Assembly (NCBI GenBank): GCA_033220425.1
Contig: CM065649.1
Coordinates: forward strand, 5,022,001 to 5,086,000
Length of the DNA stretch: 64,000 nt
Source of the DNA: Lepraria neglecta
Taxonomy: Eukaryota > Ascomycota > Lecanoromycetes > Lecanorales > Stereocaulaceae
Direction: 5' to 3'
The translations under genes were made by a program, and so were the position numbers. The notes below the pieces were generated by a model. The model had not been told where the DNA came from and did no database searches. It saw only the letters and a program-made list of their open reading frames with translations. Shown here piece after piece: positions 13,442 through 23,125 of the stretch (positions are counted from its first letter, which is position 1; each line of letters begins with the position of its first letter).

Positions 13442-13912
13442 AGGCGAGACCACCTCAGCGAGTACTACAAGCAGCTCGCCACCCACAACGACCCTTTCTT
13501 CGCCATCCAGAATTCAACCGATACAGGCCGCCGTCAAATCACTCACTCAGTCATCTTCTTCACTCTCCTGCTCGCCAAGCATCACCATATCTCCGAAGAT
13601 TGAGGTTAAGAAAAAACAAGTTAACACTCTTATCACTCTAATGACATTGGTAGCTTCGCCATCAGCGTCGGCGGATGGCATTATGGCGTCGACTACATCC
13701 AGCTTGCCAAGTCTGCCACAGTACCACCAAAAGTGAACTTTTCCCGCAAGCGAACATCTGGATATACAACCATCGATCAAGCGTACATTCCTAATCATAG
13801 GTACTGTCTTAGCAATCTGAGTTGGCAGAATCAAGGGAATGAGTTTAATGAACAATGTTCTCGATCATCTAAGCTTACGACCATAAAGACGACTCTAGCT
13901 ATGCCAATGTAG
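13442..13912 (+). pseudogene. Unrecognised gene remnant next to the Copia LTR
   Basis: Two open segments lie in the same plus-strand frame: 13,442-13,600 (reads ..EYYKQLATHNDPFFAIQ..) and 13,625-13,912 (reads ..GGWHYGVDYIQLAKSATVPP.. and ends at TAG 13,910). They are separated by TGA, TAA and TAA within 24 nt. Composition is normal and residue choice looks protein-like. I could not place an intron that removes the stops and keeps the frame, and there is no clear start codon, so I call it a decayed gene or gene fragment of unknown function. The opposite-strand frames over it look like shadows. Confidence 0.4.
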
Positions 13913-14079
13913 AGAAACTGCGTCTTCGACAAGTAGCGTATTCCGAATACTTTTTGACATGACCTCGTAGTAAACGCATGAAATCCGTCAGAGTATACTG
14001 ATATTCCTGTCACTGCAACATGCATGGTTCCAAATTTCCACGTCACAGATCACTTTGATCCTATAGTCTCAGCCCGCTC

Positions 14080-16209
14080 TTAGTTTACCATGACTCTCGT
14101 TCCTCTGCTATCCAATTTTGGCAGAGGCATCAAGAAATCCACAGCTTGCGCAATATCCGACTCATCAGTTTCGAACAATGAGAGCTCCGCTGCATTAGGT
14201 CTGAAAATGACTGCCATTGCCCAGTTCATTTCGGCATAAGCCAAACTACCATTTTCGTCAGTCAAGATTTTCACGAACGCAATTTACAAAGGTTGTTTGT
14301 GACAAAGTTGAAAGAAGGGGATCTTCTTACTTGATGCCCAAACAGTTTCTCGATCCTCTAGTGAAAGGAACCCAGTTTCTGTTCATTTTGGGGTCATAAT
14401 TCCCTAGCCAGCGCTCGGGAATGAATTTGAAAGGTTCCGGGTAGACTTCGGGATCGGTATGCATCATGTATGCTCCCATTCCAACAGGAGTATTTTTGGG
14501 AATAGTCCATTGCTTGTATTTGAGCGCAACATCCGGAGAGCAGCGAGGAAGACGACGCATAACACCGAAACTCAAGCTTAACATCAGTTAGCTAAAGACC
14601 TTATGCAATTCCAAGTCAGGCTTACCGAAGTCCTTCTTTGATGATTGCCTGCAAGTAAGGCAACTTCTCCAAGTCTGACCATCTCGGCAAGTTTTTAGGA
14701 TAATCAGCCATGATGTCCTCCAATTCGTTCCCGAGACGTTCCCTCATGTGTGGATTGCGTAGAATGTAATAAGACATGAAGCCCATTGTACGTGCAGTCG
14801 TAGCTGTACCGGCGCCGAAAAGCACCATGGCTTCTCTACTCAGCCGTTCAATAGAGCGTTCAGATTCAGGCATGTCGCTAGAAACAATGTGTCGAAAGAT
14901 AGAACTTGTCGCGTTCTCGTCAACCTGTTCAGGACTGAGGTTCTCGTGCTTTGAATCCACAATGTGCTGCAGTGCTAGCTGTAGATGTTGTGAGCTGGCA
15001 ATCGCATAGTGAAGCTCACTGGATTTGAGTGAGATTTACCTTGCGGAACGAATTGAATCCTGCGGCTCCTGGATATACGCGGAATAGAAAATCTGTTGGT
15101 ATCATTCGAGCCAAGCTATCTCTGTTAGGGCAGTCCACTTGCCAGATACCGCTACAAGGAAACTTACGTGACCAACTCAGGGATCTGCATAAACAGAAGA
15201 AGCTGTCTCACAATTCTCTCAATCAAGTCATGCCTGTCTTTATATCAACACAATCTTCTTGACGATATCGACTTCAAGATTACTTACCAATGCGCACCAA
15301 ACTCAGCTTGGTTCATCATATTCGGCGGAGTCTCACAGCAGATCCTTCCAATCACATCCCCAGCAAATGCAGAGAATACATGATCAAGCCGAATAACTCT
15401 CTTCGATCCTCTCATTTCCTCTAATCGAGTAGCTAAAAGCTCAACTTCTTCGATTATCATACCTTCCATCCTGTCGATTCCAAGACGGGAAAAGAAGGGC
15501 TCAAGAGGCTTGCGGCGGCGGCGGTGCAATTCGTGGTTATTAGTCATTGTATGGGAACCTTCCTTAAATTAGTTGGAGAGATAGATGGCATGAGAAAGAG
15601 ACATACCGTCAAAGCCGATACCTTTCCTGTAGCGAGGCCAAATCCCCGTGCGGCGGGTATTGCCGGCGACGTAAACTTCGTTGTAGAAGTCTGGGTCATT
15701 GATTACGATTTCGTAGGGGTTGATTCGGAGAATAGGGCCTATTCAATATTAACAATGTTAAATTGCTATCGTCGGAATTTTGGAGAAGATGAATTTGAGA
15801 TTGACAGAGCTAAGACCGCTGGTCTTCGGGAGATTTTCTTTGGAGATTTGAAGACTGTGAAACGTTGGAAGGAATACTGATCTATATCCGCTACTGTTGC
15901 CATGCAGGTCTTACCATAGCGGAAAGGGTGAAAAATATAATTTACTATACCATATTTCTTGTGCATCTCCTCGATTTTGTATATATACTGTCCCCTTCTT
16001 ATTACATCATGATAGAACTCGTACCATCCAGTAGCAGCAGCAATTCTCGGGCCCGGAAATCCCGCCAAAGGACCAAAGTAGAGACGATAAATGACCAGTA
16101 AAAGGCCGTAGATACAAAGGACCGCACCAAGAGCTATAGCAAGTATACCATACTTTGCCAAAAAAGAGCTTTTAGAGAAAGACTGGATGTTAATAAGTAA
16201 TGCTTCCAT
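14080..16209 (-). CDS. Cytochrome P450 monooxygenase, 524 aa
   Basis: Heme-thiolate monooxygenase, probably ER-anchored, likely oxidising the terpene made next door. Exons (minus strand, high to low): 16209-15951, 15738-15607, 15558-15288, 15233-15168, 15121-15040, 14978-14626, 14576-14331, 14245-14080. All introns are GT..AG; they are 46-85 nt except intron 1 (212 nt). Together they give an uninterrupted 524-residue protein, normal for the family. A hydrophobic anchor lies near residues 20-45, then PGP; the I-helix is AGTATT (326-331), ExxR is EGLR (385-388), the PERW motif is at about 440, and the heme loop [10 protein letters not shown] has Cys466, followed by INLAYAEM. General resemblance is to the trichodiene-oxygenase/CYP58-like fungal group; the exact CYP family is not assignable. 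It is divergent from the terpene synthase, 1.3 kb away. The start has A at -3. Confidence 0.92.
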
Positions 16210-17510
16210 GTTGCTGTTGTTTTCTAATCTTGGTAGAGGTAAAGATATTCAGAGATGGAGTTGTGAGGGAGTATAAGTTGGGAACTCAAGGGGGGAGACA
16301 TATACCCCTTATGCTAACACGGTTCTCTCTTGCTTACTACGTATACAGAGCAGGGTAGCACTCAGATATCGTTATCTCTATCCTCCAAGGATCAATATAC
16401 AGCTGGAGCCTAGGGGCGGGGTACCTTGAGACTCCAATCAAAATAAAAGCCTCGCTTACAGTATTAAAGTGTACATTTCGAAATAAGCACTATTTGTAAT
16501 ATCCTTTCTCATCCCACCCTCATTCCTCGTAGATAAGAGGGAGCCAATTATTGTCCTCTGCTCCCTTTGATTTGAACTTGGGTTTAGATACGACTTGTAT
16601 CGTGTATTAGCAATACCGTGTACTGTGGTAGTTCACACATTAAATGTTAGCGTCTTAGCCTGATAACCATACAATCCTGAACGAGAGACCCCCTGTTACG
16701 CTAACGTCTATCTACCTGAAGACGAAGTACTTCGAAACGCATGATTTTCGACTGCATGCTGACTGCATGCTAACTGCATAAATGTAACATAATCTCCGTA
16801 ATTCGGTGAGGGAGCCTATTATTTGGGATACGGAATATAGGATTGTTGACTGCATGCTGACTGCATGCTAACTGCATAAATGTAACATAATCTCCGTAAT
16901 TCGGTGAGGGAGCCTATTATTTGGGATACGGAATATAGGATTGTTGACTGCATGCTGACTGCATGCTAACTGCATAAATGTAACATAATCTCAGTAATTC
17001 GGCAAAGGGAGCCTATTGTTTAGGATACGGAATATAGGATTGTTGACTGCATGCTGACTGCATGCTAACTGCATAAATGTAACATAATCTCAGTAATTCG
17101 GTAAAGGGAGCCTATTATTTGGGATACGGAATATAAGATTGTTGACTGCATGCTGACTGCATGCTAACTGTAACATGGTCTCCGTAATTCGGTAAAGGGA
17201 GCCTATCATTTGGGATGTGAGATAGAATCCTTTTAGGCAAAAAATGCGCCGTAGAGTTAACTCTAGCCGATTATTAGTGCTGCGAGGAACTCACTTAGGT
17301 ACTACCGTAGTATCGTGGAAAGCTCACCTCACGTTAAATTGTTATCGAACCTTTTGATCTCTGATTGCTAGTCTGATTTTAAATAGCCTGTATAGGTGCT
17401 TGTGATCAGAGATGCCATGCAAAGCCCCACTCTAACTTTCAAATACTTGATTCTCCTCCATATCGCCCTCTTCATCTTCTACATCCTAATCCACTTCGCC
17501 TTGTCCGAAA
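16210..17510. promoter_or_regulatory. Shared divergent promoter of P450 and terpene synthase
   Basis: A 1.3-kb spacer between two start codons facing apart, so it must hold both promoters. It contains a five-copy 98-99 bp minisatellite (16,750-17,225), a perfect 14-bp palindrome TAGAGTTAACTCTA (17,252-17,265), a TATA-like TTTTAAATAG (17,377-17,386) about 125 bp before the synthase ATG, and a 9-bp inverted repeat ATCTCTGAT/ATCAGAGAT (17,357-17,365 and 17,405-17,413). Co-regulation of the two genes is an inference from the layout. Confidence 0.6.
16750..17225. repeat. 98-bp minisatellite, five copies
   Basis: Copies start with GACTGCATGCT at 16,750, 16,848, 16,946, 17,045 and 17,144, giving periods of 98, 98, 99 and 99 bp. 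Each unit begins with an 11-bp sub-repeat (GACTGCATGCT, twice, then a TAACTGCAT variant) carrying the palindrome GCATGC, and ends with TTGGGATACGGAATATAGGA. The last copy lacks the ATAAATG piece and decays at its end. Copies 1 and 2 are nearly identical; copies 3-5 share GGCAAAGGG or GGTAAAGGG changes. It lies wholly inside the divergent promoter spacer. Confidence 0.95.
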
Positions 17511-17560
17511 ATGGAATACAAATTCTCCACAGTCGTCGACCCCGCAACTTACGAAACTGA
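17417..17560 (+). other. Upstream ORF overlapping the terpene synthase start
   Basis: An ATG at 17,417 opens a 47-codon frame that runs past the synthase ATG (17,511) in another frame and stops at 17,560. Its first 30 residues are strongly hydrophobic. A shorter uORF of 7 codons starts at 17,412. Both would lie in the mRNA if transcription begins 30-40 bp after the TATA-like element at 17,377. Whether they are in the transcript, or are translated, is unknown. Confidence 0.35.
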
Positions 17561-20178
17561 AGGACTTTGTGAGGGCATTCCCCTCAGATGCCATCATAAT
17601 CCGGAATTCGAAGAGATTGAGACTTTGAGATGTCAGGAGGATTGGAGGGAATATGTTGGGCCTCTAGGATTTTATAAGGGCGGTCTGGGACCGAGATGGA
17701 ACTTCATGGCTATTACTGTTCCGGAGTGTTTGCCAGAGAGGTTGGGGGTTTTAGGCTATGCAAATGAGCTCGCTTTCCTGCACGATGGTAAGTGAAATTA
17801 TGAAATCTGTTTGACTTACTTTCTCTATGCTGTATTGCTAATTCTTACGCAGATGTCACGGACGTCGCATCTCTTGTAAGTCTCATGAATCCCGACAGAA
17901 GCATAATTTGACGAGACACAGGGAGAATTGCACAATAACGACTTGATGATTGCTTTTGAACAAGGAGCCAAGACCGGAAAAATCGAGAACGCTGCTTCCG
18001 GAAAGAGGGCAATCCAATCCAAAATTGCTCTGGAAATGCTGGCATTGAACAAAGAGCAAGCAATCACCACAATGAAAGCTTGGGCTAAATTCGCAGAACT
18101 GGGTTCAGGTCGTCAACATCAAACTCACTTCAAAACAGAAGCTGAATACATTGCATATCGAATGGTAGACATCGGTACAATGTCGGTTATTCTGATTCCG
18201 TTGAAAATAGCTGCAGCTAATTTAGCAATAGGTTCTGGTACGGCATGGTAACCTTCGGAATGGGTATAAGTATACCTGAAGAAGAATTGGATCTGTGTCA
18301 CGAACTGGCCAATACTGCATACCTGAATTTAGGTCTCACGAACGACCTTTACTCGTGGCAAAAAGAATACGAAACAGCAGTAGCCATGGGACAGGATTAT
18401 GTTGTAAATGTGATCTCGGTACTAATGGAGGAACATAGTATCTCGGAAGAGGAAGCTAAAGCAATTTGCAGAGAGAAAATCAAGGTGACTATTGTTGACT
18501 TTCGGAAGATTGTTAAGGACACAAACGAAAGAATCGATGTATCTGTGGAGCTGAAGATGTATCTTGAGGCTCTCCTGTACAGCTTGAGTGGAAATCTTGT
18601 TTGGAGTTTGGAATGTCCGAGATATCATCGTTGGGCCTCTTACAACGAAAGACAGCTTGATTGGATGAAGAATGGAATTCCCAGAATCGACAAGAACTCC
18701 ACAAACGTGGCGGTCACACACGAAAACGGCTCGCTTGAGCCGAAGACGACCAAGACAAATGGTATTGGCAATGGGGTCGTCTCATCCCTAACGTCTGAAT
18801 TGGCAAACGGTTCGAGTGGACTGCAGACTTTGAATGGCGACGATCCGTCAAGCAACGGCATGATTGACACTAGCCTTGTTAACGTTTTTGCAACCAAAAA
18901 AATCAATGGCCTGAATGGGGTGAAACCCAATGACAAAAACACCACTCCACCTTCCGCTGATGTTGAGCTTCATCGAAATGTTGTGCTCCAACAAGATATG
19001 GAGGACTTAGATACGAAGGTCAGTTAGAGACCAAGGTCAAAGCTTGAGCTCCTTTTCTGAACGAACACTGCTAACTGCAGCCCCAACAGGTCATTGAAGC
19101 ACCATACGAATATATAAGCTCCCTTCCGTCGAAAGGCATCAGAGAGCAAGCAATCGACGCCATGAATGTCTGGTGCCATGTGCCTGCCTTGAAATTGGAA
19201 AGAATCAAATTGATTACCACATTGCTCCATAATGCTTCATTGATGTAATGTGTCCCTGTTTTTCATCAGTGGCAAATAATTGACACATACCATAGGCTTG
19301 ACGATTTGGAAGATGGATCGCATCTTCGTCGAGGAAAGCCATCGACGCATTCGATATTTGGAGCAGGACAGACAGTAAATTCTGCAAATTATCAGATTGT
19401 TCGTGCGCTGGAAGAGGTGCAGAAGTTTGGAGACATGGAAAGCCTGATGATTTTCACTGGTTAGTAAATCGGTCTTATGGCTAACGGACATACTGACGAT
19501 TTTGCTCTCAGAGGAATTGAAGAGCCTCTATGTGGGTCAAAGTTTGGATCTTTACTGGACCAGTAATCTGATTTGTCCTTCTGTGGATCAATATTTCAAA
19601 ATGGTCGACAGCAGTAAGTCTTCACGACTTCGGACGTATCGGAAGAGACACTGATAATTCGTAGAAACAGGAGGTCTCTTCAGGCTTTTCGGTCGTCTCA
19701 TGGCAGTCCACTCTACCAGCCCTGTCAAAATCGACCTGCGCGACCTTCTCAGTGGCTTCGGGCGCTATTTTCAAACTCGAGATGACTACCAGAATTTGGT
19801 CTCTCTGGAAGTATGCCAACACGTTCCTCTCACTCTGGAAATAAGACTAACAGACATCAGTACACAAAACAGAAAGGCTTCTGCGAAGACCTCGATGAAG
19901 GAAAATACTCACTACCACTCATTCACCTCATCCTTTCCATACCCTCTGACCATCTCCTTCGAAATGTCTTGACTCAACGGCGTGTAAATGATCGGTCAAG
20001 TTTGGCACACAAGCAGACCATTCTTGACATGATGAAGAAAGGTGGCAGTTTGAAATTCACTGCAGACATGCTGGACGTATTGCATACGAAAGTGGAGAAG
20101 AGCGTTGGGGAGTTGGAGAAGAAGTTTGGAGTCGAGAATTTGGAGTTGAGACTGATTGTAGAGATGCTGAAGATTTGA
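17511..20178 (+). CDS. Bifunctional prenyltransferase-terpene cyclase, 743 aa
   Basis: Chimeric class I terpene synthase: the C-terminal domain condenses isoprenyl diphosphates to a C20 or C25 chain and the N-terminal domain cyclises it. Exons: 17511-17787, 17853-17875 (23 nt), 17922-18181, 18232-19018, 19090-19244, 19296-19459, 19512-19613, 19665-19810, 19861-20178; introns are 46-71 nt, GT..AG. The spliced frame is open for 743 codons, normal for the family. The cyclase domain (1 to about 330) has DDVTD (92-96) and the NSE triad NDLYSWQKE (Asn224, Ser228, Glu232). A Gly/Asn/Ser-rich linker spans about 335-445. The prenyltransferase domain (about 450-743) has LDDLED (503-507), [19 protein letters not shown] (629-633) and CEDLDEGK. 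It resembles the fusicoccadiene/ophiobolin-type synthases; the product cannot be named. The intron 4 acceptor could be 19,080 instead of 19,089 (three extra residues). The start has A at -3. Confidence 0.95.
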
Positions 20179-21106
20179 ATGGCAATGCTCGCTCGTATAC
20201 GTTAAATTGGCCTTGATCCGGACGGCGCAGCAACGATTATCAATGAAACGATTCTTGCATGGACACAATCCAAATTGTGATTTCCTCTATAATTATCCCA
20301 GTTCATATTTAATTGGCAGCTGGAGCCTCAGTCGAGGACCTAACTCGAGCCTGCATCTGAAATTCCTTTTTTTCTTCAATTAAAGCAGATTCAGGAGTCA
20401 GGGCATTTGCTACGTAAATTGCTTGCTCCACGACTGCCAGGTGGCTGTACAGCCTTTGATGCAGGGCATAGCTATTGAGCCTGATAAGCGTGATAAGGAA
20501 TACAGCGAAGGAAGACGTGCGCGAGGGACGCGATATAATAGGTTGTGGTGTTGATGTAGGTCAAAAGGTGTCGCATGCACAGGTACTGTCGAAGATGTGG
20601 CATGTAGGGAGAAAAGAATGTATGTATGAATCTAAGGAAGGGAAACTCTGTAAGAGAGGAATCCTCAGTGTTTGTGTCGCATGTACAGCTATACAGAGCG
20701 AAACCATCGAAAAGTAGCTAGCCAATTAAAAGGGTTTCCGCTCCTCTCGGTACATAAAGTCATAAACTACGGCCGCACCGCGTAGCAAAAAGTGCGGATG
20801 CCGGATAATGTGCGGACCCGGCCCGCTAGTGTCGGCGTTTAGATAGATTGGAATGCGGGAAATGCGGCCTTTGTAGCGGACATACGGCCTACCTCCGGGC
20901 TGACCAATCCCATCAAGATCTTCCGTTCAACTTTTCATCTAACCTTTCCTCTCCTAAACCTAGACCAAAACCAAACGACTAATCATGATTAGTAACGGAA
21001 GTGAAATCGAACTTTCACTTGCTCAGGCCTGTTAGATACGCTCATTCCACTGTCAAGTACAAAGAAAGCTAACAACTCCTTAGTCAAATCAGACGCCGCC
21101 AGCAGC
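20179..21106. promoter_or_regulatory. Spacer and transporter promoter
   Basis: No gene is visible. The 3' half looks regulatory. A CGG-rich cluster lies at about 20,768-20,890 (repeated CGG triplets, such as GTGCGGACCCGG and ATGCGGCC), suggestive of Zn2Cys6 activator sites. There is a perfect 16-bp palindrome ACTAATCATGATTAGT at 20,978-20,993, and an 8-bp-arm inverted repeat AAGTGAAA/TTTCACTT at 20,999-21,020. All precede the MFS start codon at 21,107. An 80-codon frame at 20,475-20,717 has no ATG start or domain and was not called. Confidence 0.45.
20978..20993. promoter_or_regulatory. 16-bp perfect palindrome upstream of MFS gene
   Basis: ACTAATCATGATTAGT equals its own reverse complement over all 16 bases. 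It lies 114 bp before the transporter ATG and just upstream of a second inverted repeat (20,999-21,020). Such symmetry suits a dimeric DNA-binding protein; which one is unknown. Confidence 0.5.
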
Positions 21107-22784
21107 ATGGCTACCACTTCGGACCAGCCTGTCCTGGAGTCCACAGACGCAGAAAAACGAGATGCCACGCCGGTTCAGACATCTACAGACGGCGAGAAAG
21201 CTACGACTTCAGACCTGCCCGTCAACAATTCCACCACAGACGGAGAAAATCAAGATGTCATGCTCGTCGAGACACCAACAGACGTCGAGAAAGCCCCAGT
21301 TGTCGACCCCAATATAGTCGACTGGGACAGCCCCGATGATCCAGCAGACCCAATGAACTTCAGCGGCAGCATAAAATCAATCAACGTCGGTATAGTCAGT
21401 GCACTTACATTCATCACACCACTAGCCTCTTCAATGTTCGCGCCTGGTGTCCCGGAAATCATGGCGGAATTCAATAGCACGAATACGTTGTTGGCTGGGT
21501 TTGTGGTTTCGGTGTACGTCCTTGGATTCGCAATCGGCCCTCTGGTATTGGCCCCGGCGTCTGAGCTGTATGGGAGAGCAATTATCTATCACACTTGTAA
21601 CATTGGGTTTATTATTTTCACTGTTGCGTGTGCCGTTAGTACAGATCTGGGCATGCTCATCACCTTTCGATTTTTCCAAGGCTGCTTTGGTTCTGCGCCT
21701 GTGACGAATGGTACGTTATATCTGCCTCCCTCCCTCCAGTGCCCTGTTGACGTTGATTTACTGATCTGTTCTCCTCGCAGGCGGCGGCACAATCGCAGAC
21801 CTTATCGTACAAGAGAAACGAGGAGGCGTAATTGCCATCTATGCCCTCGGACCCTTACTCGGACCAGTCATTGGGCCTGTAGCGGGAGGATACCTCGTAG
21901 CCGCTCGCGGCTGGAGATGGGTCTTTTGGGTCCTTACAATGGTCGGCGGATTCTTCACCATCATCTCTCTTTTCTTCCTGCGCGAGACTTACACAACGGT
22001 GCTCCTCAAGCGCAAAACAGCACGTCTTATCAAGGAAACCGGAAACACCAATCTGCGTTCGAAACGGGACAACGGTCTGACTGTGAAACAACTCTTTATT
22101 CGAGCTATTATCCGACCAACCAAGATCCTTATTATGTCGCCCATCGTCTTCGCCTGCTCACTATACGTCGGTGTCGTTTATGGATATCAATACCTTATGT
22201 TTGCGACCTTCACACTCGTATTCGAAGAGCAATACGGATTTTCAACCAAGTCTGTTGGCCTCACATTTCTCGGTGTTGGCGTCGGATCATTGTTAGGCCT
22301 CTTCGTCATTGGCGCCGCTTCCGATCGCATCCTCAAAGCCAAATCAAAACCAACACCCGAGTCACCTTCCGGAACCATGCAACCTGAATACCGTCTCCCA
22401 CCTCTCGTCGTCGGCGCTTTCTTCATCCCAGCAGGTCTTTTTCTGTATGGATGGTCAGCTCAATACAAGACGCCCTGGATCGTACCTATCATCGGTACAG
22501 CCTTGGTCGGTGTCGGTAACATCGCGGTCTTCATGTGCATAACTAGTTACCTTGTTGACGCATTCACTATATATGCAGCGAGTGCCCTGGCAGCAAACAC
22601 AGTGGTCAGAAGCGTAATGGGTGCCCTCTTGCCTTTGGCTGGTCAGAGCATGTATGCATCACTTGGACTGGGTTGGGGCAATAGTCTTCTAGGATTCATC
22701 GCCGTTGCGTGTATTCCGGTTCCATGGGCGTTGATGAAGTATGGCCAGAAATTGAGAGAGAGCTTTGATGTGAACAGACTATGA
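21107..22784 (+). CDS. MFS transporter, DHA1 type, 535 aa
   Basis: Major facilitator superfamily proton-coupled antiporter of the plasma or vesicle membrane, possibly exporting the terpenoid. Two exons, 21107-21710 and 21781-22784, with a 70-nt GT..AG intron; splicing restores ..VTNGGGTIADL.. and gives 535 residues. The acidic N-terminal tail is about 85 residues and ends with the DHA1 hallmark WDSPDDPADPMNFS. Conserved segments follow: LGFAIGPLVLAPASELYGR (139-157), RFFQG, GPLLGPVIGPVAGGYL and RGWRWVFW. The C-terminal half carries further membrane segments. The N-terminal tail contains an imperfect duplication of about 30 residues (TTSDxPV..DxEKA, residues 3-32 and 33-63). Substrate is not predictable; the role in this cluster is inferred from position. 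The start has A at -3. Confidence 0.93.
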
Positions 22785-23125
22785 GATCGTGGAGATTAGA
22801 CATGGCTGTCTGTCTGGCTTTAGTTGTTGACCATGGGGTCACTGTTATGGATCATGTGCTAGGACCTGGACCTTGAGCTTAGACAGCCTTAGGCTGATAG
22901 GAGGTAGGGGGCCGAGGGGGCTTCGTTCCAAGATTAGCGTATGCAGAAGACTTTAGAACTAGAATTGCTTGGTAGAGGAAAAATCACACACCACACATGA
23001 CTGCCCACCCAAATTCATAATTTTTCTCCAGAACAGCCCAGATATCGCCATTTTTGTCGCCATTCTCGTATTAATCGAGGCTTCTGTATATCTCGCTTAG
23101 CACATTCTTGGTGTTTTAGCTCAGT
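22785..23125. other. Spacer downstream of MFS gene
   Basis: This holds the transporter 3' flank and the upstream flank of the next (pseudo)gene. A G-rich run (GTAGGGGGCCGAGGGGGC) lies near 22,903-22,920. No gene is seen; the minus-strand frame starting at 23,671 is a shadow of the pseudogene. Confidence 0.5.

Noticed and set aside
13605-13653. 49-nt intron (GTTAAG..GGTAG) joining the two open segments of the unknown remnant
   Set aside because: It leaves the in-frame TGA at 13,601 upstream and joins the segments in the wrong phase.
13547-14046. Two minus-strand frames (102 and 71 codons) downstream of the P450
   Set aside because: They lie beyond the P450 stop at 14,080, have no domain, and the first is opposite a better plus-strand open segment.
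16750-17225. CRISPR-like array
   Set aside because: Units are contiguous 98-bp tandem repeats without unique spacers, and the genome is fungal.
20475-20717. 80-codon plus-strand frame between synthase and transporter
   Set aside because: It starts at TTG, not ATG, has no domain or introns, and sits in promoter-like sequence.
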